Of a DNA stretch of 64,000 nucleotides, positions 29,837 through 38,731 are shown one piece after another; position 1 is the stretch's first letter, and the number at the start of each line of letters is the position of its first letter. The notes under the pieces are model-generated. The model searched no databases and was not told where the DNA came from. It saw nothing but the letters and a program-made list of their open reading frames with translations. A program made the translations under genes and the position numbers. The stretch lies in the NCBI RefSeq assembly GCF_052216985.1, contig NZ_JBQOUY010000005.1:1-64000 (forward strand), read 5' to 3'. The stretch is from Acidaminococcus fermentans_A (lineage in GTDB: Bacteria; Bacillota; Negativicutes; Acidaminococcales; Acidaminococcaceae).

Positions 29837-31082
29837 TCGTATCTCCCTTCTGGGCAAAAGCCCCGGCATCCTTGAGCTTGGTCATGCTGCCATTGACAAG
29901 GTATAGATTACCGCCCTCTTCATCCGACACGGGATTCATGTCTTCCATCTCCCGGATATCGTTGGCGGACAGCCAGCCGTTCTGCCGGCCGATGCTGTAC
30001 CCGGTCATGCGGCTCTCATAGTCGCCGCGCATGAGACCGTTCACGTTGAACTTCAGGAAATACTGTTTCTTCTCTTCCGGCAGGAACAGGGCTTTCTGCA
30101 TGGCCTGTTCCCAGCGGATGACCCATGGATCCAGCGTGTACTTCACAAATTCCATGGACTGCTGCTCAATATTATTGAAGGAACTTTTCTCCAGGTCGCC
30201 AATCATGTGTGGCGGGATGCGGTAGAGCCGGGCAATCTCATCGAGCTGGAACTTCCGTGTTTCCAGGAACTGTGCTTCTTCCGGCGGGATGCCGATCTGC
30301 TGGTACTTCATGCCTTCTTCCAGCACAGCCACCTTGTGGGCATTGCCCGTCCCCCGGTAGACGGCATTCCACGAATCCCGGACTTTGGCCGGATCCTTCA
30401 GAACGCCTGGATGTTCCAGCACCCCGCTGGGGCTGGCCCCGTTCGCAAAGAAAGAGGCACCGTATTCCTCGCAGGCCATGGTCATGCCCACGGCATTGCG
30501 GGCCATGGCAATCGGCGAATAACCGACCAGGCCGTCAAACCCAAGGCCGGGGATATGCAGCACTTCTTCCTTCTGCAGGGCCACCTGCCCGTACGGCTTG
30601 ATGTTCGGATTCTCGTCTCCCGTCTTGGTATACAGATAAAAAATCTTTCCCCGGTCATCCCGGCAGACGGTCATCTTGTCCGGCCTGAGCGGGTATAGTC
30701 CCTGTACCCGCCCTAATCGGTCGCGGATGATCTGGGCGTAAGCATTGCCCCAGATGAGCAGGTGGCTCATGAGCGTTTCCCGGAAGATAAACGAAGTCAT
30801 CTCCGGATTCGGCTCATCATGGAGCAGATGGTACAGCGGATGGTCATAGACCCGCTCCTTGCCGCCAGGCGTGTAACGGTACAGCTGGAGCGGCAAGGCC
30901 GCCAGAGTTTCCGCCAGGATGCGGACGCAGGCATACACTGCCGTCGTCTGCATAGCCGTGAACTCGTTCACCGTCTTGCCACTGGCAGAGGGGCCGAACA
31001 GATAACGAAAATCCGTGCCGATATAATAGTTCTGAGGCTTGTCCCGGGTACGGAACAGGCTGGATAAAAAGGGGATTCTCAT
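29826..31082 (-). CDS. Portal protein (HK97 type)
   Basis: A 418-residue portal that forms the twelve-part ring through which DNA enters and leaves the head. The family pattern is clear: 'VNEFTAMQTTAVYACVRILAETLAALPLQLYR', 'NAYAQIIRDRLGRVQGLYPL', 'FQLDEIARLYRIPPHMIGD' and 'NIEQQSMEFVKYTLDPWV'. The start is ATG 31082 after TTTTTGGAGG; an upstream frame extension is not supported by a ribosome site. Confidence 0.94.
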   Translation of the reverse strand: MRIPFLSSLFRTRDKPQNYYIGTDFRYLFGPSASGKTVNEFTAMQTTAVYACVRILAETLAALPLQLYRYTPGGKERVYDHPLYHLLHDEPNPEMTSFIFRETLMSHLLIWGNAYAQIIRDRLGRVQGLYPLRPDKMTVCRDDRGKIFYLYTKTGDENPNIKPYGQVALQKEEVLHIPGLGFDGLVGYSPIAMARNAVGMTMACEEYGASFFANGASPSGVLEHPGVLKDPAKVRDSWNAVYRGTGNAHKVAVLEEGMKYQQIGIPPEEAQFLETRKFQLDEIARLYRIPPHMIGDLEKSSFNNIEQQSMEFVKYTLDPWVIRWEQAMQKALFLPEEKKQYFLKFNVNGLMRGDYESRMTGYSIGRQNGWLSANDIREMEDMNPVSDEEGGNLYLVNGSMTKLKDAGAFAQKGDTNET

Positions 31083-31136
31083 AAAATACCTCCAAAAACG
31101 GGCACAAAAAAGCACCTGCCATTTTTGCAAATGTCT

Positions 31137-32738
31137 TTAAAATGCAATAACACCTCGTTCGTCATAGACACTGCCACTGCCAGTCCCGTTGCGGATGCAG
31201 CGGTCTAGTGCCATGATGGACGCCACGATTCCGTCAATCTTTTCGACGGATTTTTCTTTGTCCGGCTTGATGTTTCCCGCAGGATCTTGGCGCATGACGA
31301 CGTTGCTGGCCATCCATTTGAGAACGGGATTGCCGCCATGGATGATGTTCCCTTCCATCAGGAGCTTGAACAGCTCCTTCGACGGCGGCGACATATCCTT
31401 GAACCCCTGGCCGAAAGGCACCATGGTGAAGCCCATATCTTCCAGGTTCTGCACCATCTGGGTGGCGTTCCAGCGGTCATAGGCGATTTCCCGTATGTGG
31501 TACGTTTCCCCCAGGCGTTCGATAAACTTCTCGATGAAGCCGTAATGGATGACGTTCCCTTCCGTCGTCTGGATGAAGCCCTGCTTCTGCCAGACGTCGT
31601 AGAGAACATGGTCCCGGCGGCACCGCAGTTCCAGCGTGTCTTCCGGCAGCCAGAAGAAAGGCAACAGGATGTATTTCTCATCATCGCTCCGTGGCGGGAA
31701 AGCCAGTACCAGGGCCGTGATATCCGATGTACTGGACAAGTCCAGCCCGCCGTAGCACATCCGTCCCCGCAGGGAATCCAGGTCAATGGGAAGGCTCCCC
31801 TTGTCGTAGACCTGTTCCGGTATCCAGCGGATGCTGGCCGAAGTCCAGATATTGAGCCGGAGCTGCTTAAAGACATTCTCTTCCGCCGGATTTTCGACAG
31901 CATTCCGATAGGCTTCCCGGACGCGATCAATCTGAATGGTATGCCCCAGAGAAGGATTGGCTTTGTACCAATTGGCTTCATCCGTCCAGTCTTCCTCATG
32001 TTCCAGGCCATAGACCACGGGGTAAAAGGTGGAATCTTTCTTTCGGCCCGCCATCAAGTCAAGGGCCTTTGTGTGCAACTCATAGCAGATACTGTTCTTG
32101 TCGTTGCCCGCCGTCGTGATGATGAAGAAGAGCGGCTGCTCCCGGGCATCGCCGGAGCCTTTGGTCAGGACATCATAGAGCTTGCGGTTCGGCTGGGCGT
32201 GGATTTCGTCAAAGACCAGGCCCGACACATTGAGTCCGTGTTTGGTCCCGGTTTCCGCCGACAGCACCTGGTAGAACCCGGCGTTGCGATAATTGATGAT
32301 GCGCTTGCCCGCCGTCCGTATCTTGGAGCGGCGCATCAGGGCCGGACTCATCTCGACCATCTGCCGTGCCACATCAAAGACAATGGAAGCCTGGTTGCGG
32401 TCACAGGCCGCACCATACACTTCGGCACTCGGCTCGTTATCGGCATAAAGAAGGTACAGGGCGATGGCTGCAGCCAGCTCGCTTTTCCCGTTCTTCTTTG
32501 GAATCTCTATATAGGCCGTCAGGAACTGCCGCTTCCCGTTTTCCTTGACGATGCCGAAGAGATCACGCACAATCTGTTCCTGCCACGGCAGGAGCAGGAA
32601 CGGCTGCCCGGCCCATTTGCCTTTGGTATGACAGAGATGCTCGATGAAGGCAACCGCCCTGTCGGCCTTGTCCTTGTCGTAATGGGAATCCGGCAGCATG
32701 AACGCTGACGGCTTATATACAAATGCCAAACTTGTCAC
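31137..32738 (-). CDS. Terminase large subunit
   Basis: A 533-residue packaging motor. The ATPase part has a variant Walker A ('EIPKKNGKSELAA', about 86-98) and the acidic Walker B region 'GLVFDEIHAQ'. The C-terminal nuclease carries 'GGLDLSSTSDITALVLAF' with the first catalytic Asp. The sequence type is that of HK97/phage-27-like terminases that cut at cos sites. It overlaps the small subunit gene by 4 bases. Confidence 0.93.
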   Translation of the reverse strand: MTSLAFVYKPSAFMLPDSHYDKDKADRAVAFIEHLCHTKGKWAGQPFLLLPWQEQIVRDLFGIVKENGKRQFLTAYIEIPKKNGKSELAAAIALYLLYADNEPSAEVYGAACDRNQASIVFDVARQMVEMSPALMRRSKIRTAGKRIINYRNAGFYQVLSAETGTKHGLNVSGLVFDEIHAQPNRKLYDVLTKGSGDAREQPLFFIITTAGNDKNSICYELHTKALDLMAGRKKDSTFYPVVYGLEHEEDWTDEANWYKANPSLGHTIQIDRVREAYRNAVENPAEENVFKQLRLNIWTSASIRWIPEQVYDKGSLPIDLDSLRGRMCYGGLDLSSTSDITALVLAFPPRSDDEKYILLPFFWLPEDTLELRCRRDHVLYDVWQKQGFIQTTEGNVIHYGFIEKFIERLGETYHIREIAYDRWNATQMVQNLEDMGFTMVPFGQGFKDMSPPSKELFKLLMEGNIIHGGNPVLKWMASNVVMRQDPAGNIKPDKEKSVEKIDGIVASIMALDRCIRNGTGSGSVYDERGVIAF

Positions 32739-33205
32739 CCCCTTAACAGCAGTTCCATTTCATCCGTTTCTTTTTCTGCCCCGTTCTCTTCCCCAACTAT
32801 GCGGCTCCGGGCTGACGGGGTCAGGCCAAACTGCTCACAGAATTTCAGCATGATCTTGAGGTTCGTCTGGGCAATGGCTACCTGCGGTACCTGCTGCAGG
32901 TAGCCGTTCGGCGTCCGCACCATATCCCCATGCTGGGTGATGAACTCTTCCGCTCCTTTCCATCGGGCATATGCCTGGCAGTACCCGGCAAAGGCCATCA
33001 TATCCAGGTTGGTCAGCATCCCCATCTCAGCAAGGACTTTCCCCAGCCGCTTCCATTCTTTCTTGGCGTCATCTTCCAGCCAGTCCGGGCAGCGAGGGAG
33101 CCGTCCCTTTAGCATGGGTTCCTTCTTATTGAGGGGACGATGGCCGGGATTGCCTTCCAGCACCTTGAGCGCCGTCGGCTTCGGTTTTCTTCCTCGTACA
33201 GCCAA
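32735..33205 (-). CDS. Terminase small subunit (P27 family)
   Basis: A 156-residue protein with the P27 family start 'GRKPKPTALKVLEGNPGHRPLNKKEP' and the C-terminal 'GLTPSARSRI' motif. It recognises the packaging site and loads the large subunit. A cos-type phage is expected from this family, and an HNH endonuclease, often required by such packaging systems, is encoded at 39084. Confidence 0.92.
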   Translation of the reverse strand: MAVRGRKPKPTALKVLEGNPGHRPLNKKEPMLKGRLPRCPDWLEDDAKKEWKRLGKVLAEMGMLTNLDMMAFAGYCQAYARWKGAEEFITQHGDMVRTPNGYLQQVPQVAIAQTNLKIMLKFCEQFGLTPSARSRIVGEENGAEKETDEMELLLRG

Positions 33206-33221
33206 TGGCGCTCACCTCCCA

Positions 33222-33290
33222 ATAAAAAAGCCCTTGCGGGCTGTACGACAGAGGGGACCGCATCTGCGTTCCCCTCGGGTTCTCTTTTTT
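33222..33290. terminator. Paired terminator hairpins before the terminase operon
   Basis: On the minus strand AGCCC/GGGCT (33229-33233 with 33238-33242) is followed by TTTTTTATT, ending the early/middle transcripts just before the small terminase gene. On the plus strand GAGGGGA 33251-33257 pairs with TCCCCTC 33270-33276, followed by T33285-33290. The bases 33291-33371 contain only the tail of an unidentified minus-strand frame. Confidence 0.7.
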
Positions 33291-33371
33291 AATTCTTCAT
33301 GACCCATTCGATGGCGTGGCCATTGTCTTCGAACAGTTCGACGCTGACTGCCTATCCGATATTTATGCATC

Positions 33372-33983
33372 TTATTCGATGACTTCCCATTCGTCGGTTC
33401 CGGGTATCAGCCCAAGACTGCTGCCTGTATCCCACTGTACATGGATGGTTCCAGCATCATCGACGAACTGGACGGTGCCTTCAGTTCCCTTGGGCGGAGC
33501 TTGCCTGTCATCCATGGCGATAAGCCGGAGCCGCGTTCCTTCCATCCGTTCCCGGCTGTGCCGCAGGCCGGCTCGCAGGATAGACAGGTCGAAACCGAAC
33601 CTGCGGTAATCCCGCTCCATGTTCTGATAATACCAGTCCTCCGGAATACCGAACCGCCGGTCTTCGTGCATGATGTACACAAGACCGCTGATGATGCCGT
33701 CATCTGTTTCCACATCCACTTCTTTTTTATAATAGAACCGCGGGAAGCCTTCATAGGCATCGAGCCGCCGTTCATCCGCCGGAGAAATGCGCCAGAAAAC
33801 AACCGGCACGAAGGCATCCGCCTTCTTCTCGATAGTGGCGTAACATCCTGTCAGAGAACCTTTGAAGAGGAGTTCATAGCCCCGGATTCGGCCCGTCCCT
33901 GAAAGAACGGCGTCAGGACACCGTCTTGCCATCTGTACTTCACTCATGTTGCTGCCGTAGGCAATGTAGATTCTTTGTTTCAT
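33372..33983 (-). CDS. Gamma-glutamylcyclotransferase-like (AIG2 fold) protein with extra C-terminal domain
   Basis: A 203-residue protein. Residues 1-120 are a GGCT/AIG2 domain: 'IAYGSNM' glycine loop, 'GYELLFKG', and the catalytic glutamate in 'LDAYEGFP'. The C-terminal about 60 residues ('GTRLRLIAMDDRQAPPKGTEGTV...IHVQWDTGSSLGLIPGTDEW') match the DUF4314 type. AIG2 enzymes split or form gamma-glutamyl amines by cyclisation. It follows the amidoligase gene, a pairing that comparative studies of amidoligases have noted, so the two may build and remove an amide-linked tag. ATG 33983 has AAAGGATGAG upstream. Confidence 0.8.
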   Translation of the reverse strand: MKQRIYIAYGSNMSEVQMARRCPDAVLSGTGRIRGYELLFKGSLTGCYATIEKKADAFVPVVFWRISPADERRLDAYEGFPRFYYKKEVDVETDDGIISGLVYIMHEDRRFGIPEDWYYQNMERDYRRFGFDLSILRAGLRHSRERMEGTRLRLIAMDDRQAPPKGTEGTVQFVDDAGTIHVQWDTGSSLGLIPGTDEWEVIE

Positions 33984-34059
33984 CGCTCTCATCCTTTCTG
34001 AAGGGATTACCCTTCTACCACCCCAAGGGCAGCCGAAGCTGCCCGTAAGGCTATCCCCT

Positions 34060-34956
34060 TCAAGCGGCGGCATTGCGCCATGCGGAATTGCCCGTGAGGT
34101 GTTTCAGGAAGTGGAGCCGGCAGGTCTTGAACTCGTCACCGATGAGTCCGAGCCGGAGCATCCAGCACCGGAAAGCGTATTTCTCATTGTCCGTTTCGGT
34201 CTTTCGGGCCGAGGCTTTCTTCTGGGCCAGGGCCTGATGAGCGACGGCCAGGCAGAACTGAATGTATGCCTTGATTTCCCCAGCGTGGAGTGTCCCGTTG
34301 AAAAGCCGGAACTCGACGGTTCCTTTGGTGAAGGTGGCATGCAGGTTCAGCCCGTGGTAGCGGGTGCTGTTGTAATGATGGTTCCGTCCGTAGGGTGCTT
34401 CCTGATACCAGAGGTCGGCGATGCCGTCCAGCGTGTCCGGCTTTTTCCGGTTGAGATCCTTCAGGAAGGTGGTGTTCGTTTTCCGGCAGTATCGGTTTTC
34501 CCGCGAGGGGTTGATCTGGAGGGCGCGGTAAATCATGTCTTCTTTGCTCGCCATAATGTTCACCAGGTTCCGTAGGGTCTTTGCCGTGAAGCGTTCGGCC
34601 CCGACGTGAATGTGGATGCCGCAGGATTTATTGGCAAAGGCCCCGGCCTTGCGTAGCATCCGCACCAGTTCCTGCAGCTTCGGGATGTCTTCGTAGGAAA
34701 GAATGGGACTGACCACTTCCGTGCGGTAGAAGCTGGAAGCATCTGTAATGTTTCCGTTCACCTTCTTCTGTGGAACCAGGCTGGAGTCGTTCATGGCTTT
34801 CCATTTCCGTCCCTGTTCATCCCTTGCGGTGTAGGTATCGTAGGCTCCGCCTTCATGCCGACTTTCCGTCCCGAAGAAGCGGGCCATGAGGCTGGCGGCC
34901 CGGCTTCTTGTAATCCCTGTCATTTCCATTTCGATGCCAAAGTGCAGTGTTTTCAT
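34060..34956 (-). CDS. Amidoligase (COOH-NH2 ligase, glutamine-synthetase-like fold)
   Basis: A 298-residue Amidoligase_2-type enzyme expected to make amide bonds using ATP. Metal and substrate motifs are in order: 'FGIEMEM' (about 6-12), 'CGIHIHVG' (about 112), and 'GTVEFRLFNGTL' (about 212). The last about 45 residues ('NEKY..R.WMLRLG', 'SAWRN') form a domain shared with the next gene's protein. A dedicated AGAGTGATATAT promoter lies 48 bases upstream. Substrate unknown; peptide or protein tagging has been proposed for phage members of the family. Confidence 0.82.
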   Translation of the reverse strand: MKTLHFGIEMEMTGITRSRAASLMARFFGTESRHEGGAYDTYTARDEQGRKWKAMNDSSLVPQKKVNGNITDASSFYRTEVVSPILSYEDIPKLQELVRMLRKAGAFANKSCGIHIHVGAERFTAKTLRNLVNIMASKEDMIYRALQINPSRENRYCRKTNTTFLKDLNRKKPDTLDGIADLWYQEAPYGRNHHYNSTRYHGLNLHATFTKGTVEFRLFNGTLHAGEIKAYIQFCLAVAHQALAQKKASARKTETDNEKYAFRCWMLRLGLIGDEFKTCRLHFLKHLTGNSAWRNAAA

Positions 34957-35003
34957 AATCCTCTCTGTCCTTTCTATGTGTGCGTGTGTTCTTTTGGTAC
35001 ACT

Positions 35004-35033
35004 ATATATCACTCTAAAGGCACACAATAGCAA
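35004..35033 (-). promoter_or_regulatory. Phage promoter of the AGAGTGATATAT type, copy A (amidoligase)
   Basis: On the minus strand TTGCTA (35028-35033), 12 bases, then AGAGTGATATAT (35004-35015). Boxes and spacing are identical to the copy at 35952 and match the recombinase promoter at 7530. The bases ACTTGCTATT are also shared in part with copy B (ATTTGCTATT). Confidence 0.75.
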
Positions 35034-35069
35034 GTCATTTTGAGAATAATTATGAATTAAATTGAAAAT

Positions 35070-35921
35070 TTATGGGTTCTGATGCCGGCGTTCCTTCTGC
35101 TTTCTGGCATGAGCCTTGGCTTCTTCTTCCGTGCGGAAGGCACTCCATCCCTTCAGGCCTTTCAGCAGGGCCATGCGCGATTCGTGGCTGGCCTTGGTCC
35201 CCATGCCGATGCGCAGGAGCCACATCCGCAGGTAGTACTTCTCGTTTTCAGGCTTCCGTGTGTCAGCCTGAACCCGTTTCGCTTTTTTCGCTGCGCTGAC
35301 CATGAAGGCCGCTAGTTCAATCAGGGCGCGGTTCTTCACAGCATTGCCGGTTGCGGCAATGCAGAATGTCACCGTATCTGCCGCAATCCAGAAGCCCCGC
35401 CCTTCCTTGCGATAGTTCTGATAGATGGCAAAGAAGGAAGTCTGGTCGGTACCAGGTTCTTCTTTCAAGTCTTCCACCAGCCTGTCCGGCACATGGATGT
35501 TTTCATGTCCTGCCGCCCGGTTCAGCAGGTACTGCTGGGCGTGGAGCATGAAGACCAGGTTGCGGAGCTGCGCACCGTCCATGCCATCAATGGGAACCTT
35601 GATTTCCATCCTGTCCGGATGCGGCAGTGCGTCCAATCCTGGCGTTTCATCCTGCTCCAGCGGCTCTTGCGGCACTTCGGGTTCCGTTCCTTCTGCCGGT
35701 TCCGGATGCGGAAGGATTCCTGCTTCCTGCAGGAAAGCCGTGATGGCGGCTTCTGTCTTTTCATCATCGCATTCGATATCGCCGCTGCGAAGGATGCGGA
35801 ACCCCCGCCCTTCGTAGGCAAAGGCCGGCGTCCCCGTATAGCGGAGCTTTTCGTTATGGTTGAAGGGAATCAGCCTTCTGGCCAGTTCCTTGCGGTCGTT
35901 CAGGTTCGTCTGGATTGTCAT
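35070..35921 (-). CDS. Amidoligase-derived protein lacking catalytic motifs
   Basis: A 283-residue protein of unknown function whose second half is paralogous to the amidoligase next door. 'QLRNLVFMLHAQQYLLNRA' aligns with 'TLRNLVNIMASKEDMIYRA', and the C-terminus repeats 'NEKY..R.WLLRIG', 'LK.LKG.SAFR'. The E-x-E, H-x-H and E-F-R residues of the enzyme are missing, and the N-terminal half is replaced by a short beta domain and an acidic Pro/Glu linker (about 70-105). It may be a regulator, scaffold or substrate of the active enzyme. AAGGAGG precedes ATG 35921, and it has its own AGAGTGATATAT promoter. Confidence 0.65.
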   Translation of the reverse strand: MTIQTNLNDRKELARRLIPFNHNEKLRYTGTPAFAYEGRGFRILRSGDIECDDEKTEAAITAFLQEAGILPHPEPAEGTEPEVPQEPLEQDETPGLDALPHPDRMEIKVPIDGMDGAQLRNLVFMLHAQQYLLNRAAGHENIHVPDRLVEDLKEEPGTDQTSFFAIYQNYRKEGRGFWIAADTVTFCIAATGNAVKNRALIELAAFMVSAAKKAKRVQADTRKPENEKYYLRMWLLRIGMGTKASHESRMALLKGLKGWSAFRTEEEAKAHARKQKERRHQNP

Positions 35922-35951
35922 GGTCTATGTACCTCCTTGTTTTGCTAGTAC

Positions 35952-35981
35952 ATATATCACTCTGAACGCCGATAATAGCAA
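35952..35981 (-). promoter_or_regulatory. Phage promoter of the AGAGTGATATAT type, copy B (amidoligase paralog)
   Basis: On the minus strand TTGCTA (35976-35981), 12 bases, then AGAGTGATATAT (35952-35963). It lies in the 61-base gap between the cytosine methyltransferase stop and the next gene. Confidence 0.75.
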
Positions 35982-35982
35982 A

Positions 35983-37497
35983 TCATTTTTGCATCTTTTT
36001 CTCAAAGAAGCAGGCAATGCCGGCCAAGACGAAATACACGCAGGGAAGGGCGACACCGTTGCCCCACATCTTGTATTCCGCAGAATCCCGGTACGGTTCC
36101 TTCAGCCATTTGATAATCTGGTTCCGGGTCTTGGGCTTTGTCTTTTTCCCCAGGGCTTTCCGATGGGTCTCAAAGACATCGCTCCAAAAGCGGATGTCTT
36201 CTTCAGACGGGTTCCCTGTTTCCAGATGGCTGCACCACCAGTCCGGGAATCCCTGGAGCCTTGCACATTCTGCCGGCATCAGGCGGCGGACACGAGCATG
36301 GCTGTTGATGAGCGGCGGATCTTTATAATCCGTAGCTACCAGGGAACTGGCCATTTCCTTCGCCGCCCGTGTGAAGTGGGAATTCTTGCTGGCACTATAG
36401 GTCAGCTCCACCACAGCGATGCCGCCCTGGTTGCTCCCCGGTACATTTCCCGAACGGTCGACGGTCCGGCAGGTATCGCTCTCATAGATATGGTTCCGCA
36501 TATTGCGGGTGCCGTCCGAGGTCTGCCGTACATCATAGGTTTTCTTTTCTCTGTTGCCCCCGCCCTGCAGGATCAGCGGCTGGTTGTTGCCGCCCGTCCC
36601 GTACCGCGCCGTGAGTGATGGGTTCACAGAGAGCGGCCCCTTGTACCGGGCATCGGCTCCATGGTTCTCAAACACCGGACCCGGCAGATTGACGATGACC
36701 GGAGGATGATGGGCTTCTGCCCGTAAGGTGTTCGTCCGCTCTTCCGTCACATCCATTCGGATGCCGCCCTGGTCATTCAGGCAGATTGTGCCTGCCGTTC
36801 CAGGGCCAGGCGCAAGACGTCCGGCAGCACCCTGCCATGCTCGGAAGCCCTGCGCAGAATACCCTGACAGGCCCTCGGACTCAAATAGAACCTTTCCGGC
36901 ACTTTGTCCATTAAAATCTGCGACAAGGTAGATGCGCTTTCTTCGCTGGGGGACGCCCCAGTATTGGGCATCGAGGACGCGCCAGGCCACAGAGTACCCG
37001 TTTCCCAGGATGCATCCCGCAGGCTGCCATCTGGCACAGCCAGCCACTGAAACCGCAGGGTCTTTGATGCGGCAGATTTCTTCAAGGACCGTCCGGAAGT
37101 CCTCTCCCTTGTTGCTGGAGAAAGCCCCAGGGACATTCTCCCACACGATATATCTTGGATATTGTCCATTCGTTTCTTCCCTCATTTCCTTCACGATGCG
37201 CACTGCCTGATAGAACAGCGAGGACTGCGAACCGCCAAGGCCATCCCTTTTTCCGGCAATCGACATATCCTGGCAGGGACTGCCGAAGGTAATGATGTCT
37301 ACCGGCTCGATTTGTGCGCCGTTTATGGCACTCACATCGCCGTAATGCTTCACAGATGGCAGCCGTCTCGTCGTCACGCGGATGGGGAACGGCTCGATTT
37401 CCGAGTTCCATACAGGACGGATGCCCGCCAGGATGGCGCCCAGTTCAAAACCGCCGCTCCCGGAGAACAGGCTGCCCAGCTTAATCTGTTCCATCAT
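35983..37497 (-). CDS. DNA (cytosine-5) methyltransferase
   Basis: A 504-residue C5-cytosine methyltransferase. Motif I 'LFSGSGGFE', motif IV with the catalytic cysteine 'GSPCQD', motif VI 'VWENVPG' and motif VIII 'QRRKRIYLVADF' are followed by a long variable target region (about 230-370) and the closing motifs 'ARLQGFPDWW' and 'GNGVALPCVYFVL'. There is no partner endonuclease nearby, so it likely protects phage DNA against host restriction. ATG 37497 (GGAGG at 7 bases) lies within the end of the upstream methyltransferase gene, so both are coupled. Confidence 0.92.
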   Translation of the reverse strand: MMEQIKLGSLFSGSGGFELGAILAGIRPVWNSEIEPFPIRVTTRRLPSVKHYGDVSAINGAQIEPVDIITFGSPCQDMSIAGKRDGLGGSQSSLFYQAVRIVKEMREETNGQYPRYIVWENVPGAFSSNKGEDFRTVLEEICRIKDPAVSVAGCARWQPAGCILGNGYSVAWRVLDAQYWGVPQRRKRIYLVADFNGQSAGKVLFESEGLSGYSAQGFRAWQGAAGRLAPGPGTAGTICLNDQGGIRMDVTEERTNTLRAEAHHPPVIVNLPGPVFENHGADARYKGPLSVNPSLTARYGTGGNNQPLILQGGGNREKKTYDVRQTSDGTRNMRNHIYESDTCRTVDRSGNVPGSNQGGIAVVELTYSASKNSHFTRAAKEMASSLVATDYKDPPLINSHARVRRLMPAECARLQGFPDWWCSHLETGNPSEEDIRFWSDVFETHRKALGKKTKPKTRNQIIKWLKEPYRDSAEYKMWGNGVALPCVYFVLAGIACFFEKKMQK

Positions 37498-38731
37498 CTG
37501 CCACCTCCGCATACGGGATTTTCTCGTCCCCGCGCAGGACAAACACACCCGCGTCCCCATATTCACTGATGTAGCGCCTGACGATGACGTCGACGAACTT
37601 CTCGTCCAGCTCGATGCCGTAACAGATGCGGCCCGTCTGCTGGCAGGCCATGAGCGTAGAACCGGAACCGAGGAACGGGTCCAGGATGATGCAGTGGCTC
37701 ATGGATGAATTCTGTATAGGGTACGCCATCAGGGCTATAGGCTTCATGGTGGGATGCTCTTTGCTGGCTTTCGGCCGGTCGTATTCCCAGATGGTCGTCT
37801 GTTTGCGGTCGGAATACCATTGATGCCTGCCGTTCAGCTTCCAGCCAAAAAGGCACGGTTCATGCTGCCATTGATACGGGCTACGTCCCAGTACCAGGGC
37901 GTTCTTCTTCCAGATGCAGCAGCCAGACAAGTAGAATCCTGCGTCCTTGAATGCCTTGCGGAAGTTCAGCCCCTGGGTATCTGCGTGGAATACATAGATG
38001 GAAGCATCCTGCTCCATGTTCTGTTCCATATTGACAAAGGCCGCGAAAAGGAACTGGTAGAACTTGTCATCCGGCATATTGTCGTTCTTGATCTTGCCGG
38101 CTGTTTCTTCCACATCGACGTTATACGGCGGATCCGTCAGCACCATGTTGGCCTTCTTCCCCGCCATCAGCCGTTCATAGGTTTCCGGCAGCGTCGCATC
38201 GCCACAGATGACGCGGTGGTCACCCAGGAGCCAGATATCTCCCGCACGGGCGACAGTCGGCTTTGCCAGTTCGCCGTCGACATCAAAGTCATCTTCCTTG
38301 ATTTTCTTGTTGTACACTTTCGAGAAGAGCTGCTCGACTTCCGGTGCTTCAAAGCCCGTCAGGTCGACGTTGAAGTCGACGCTCTGCAAATCGACGATAA
38401 GGTCGGCCAGGAGCTGTTCGTTCCAGGCACCCGTGATTTTGTTGAGCGCAATGTTGAGCGCCTTGACCTTATGCTCATCCTCGATATGGACAACGACACA
38501 CTGGACTTCTTCGTAGCCCAGGTTCTTCAGTACGGTCAGGCGCTGATGCCCGCCGATGACCGTCATGTCGTAATTGACGATGATGGGTTCCACATAGCCA
38601 AACTCCTGAATGGACTTCTTGATTTTCTCGTATTCCTTGTCGCCAGGCTTCAGCTGCTTCCTGGGGTTATATGCCGCAGGCTTCAGCTGGCCGATGGGCA
38701 GCATCTTCCATTCCATATCCGATGTCTTCAC
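37481..38731 (-). CDS. ParB-nuclease-domain DNA methyltransferase
   Basis: A 416-residue two-domain protein. Residues 1-110 are a ParB/sulfiredoxin-like domain ('YNPRKQLKPGDKEYEKIKKSI', 'VIGGHQRLTVL'). Residues 160-400 form a class beta N6-adenine/N4-cytosine methyltransferase ('MVLTDPPYNV' and 'ILDPFLGSGSTLMAC'). Such fusions are common orphan methyltransferases of Firmicute phages. The start is GTG 38731 with GAGGAG 7-8 bases upstream. Confidence 0.92.
   Translation of the reverse strand: MKTSDMEWKMLPIGQLKPAAYNPRKQLKPGDKEYEKIKKSIQEFGYVEPIIVNYDMTVIGGHQRLTVLKNLGYEEVQCVVVHIEDEHKVKALNIALNKITGAWNEQLLADLIVDLQSVDFNVDLTGFEAPEVEQLFSKVYNKKIKEDDFDVDGELAKPTVARAGDIWLLGDHRVICGDATLPETYERLMAGKKANMVLTDPPYNVDVEETAGKIKNDNMPDDKFYQFLFAAFVNMEQNMEQDASIYVFHADTQGLNFRKAFKDAGFYLSGCCIWKKNALVLGRSPYQWQHEPCLFGWKLNGRHQWYSDRKQTTIWEYDRPKASKEHPTMKPIALMAYPIQNSSMSHCIILDPFLGSGSTLMACQQTGRICYGIELDEKFVDVIVRRYISEYGDAGVFVLRGDEKIPYAEVADDGTD

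Noticed and set aside
33291..33371. Minus-strand tail '..VELFEDNGHAIEWVMKN' between the cyclotransferase and small terminase genes
   Set aside because: It looks like the C-terminus of a small protein, but there is no start codon or ribosome site upstream; too short to call as a gene.
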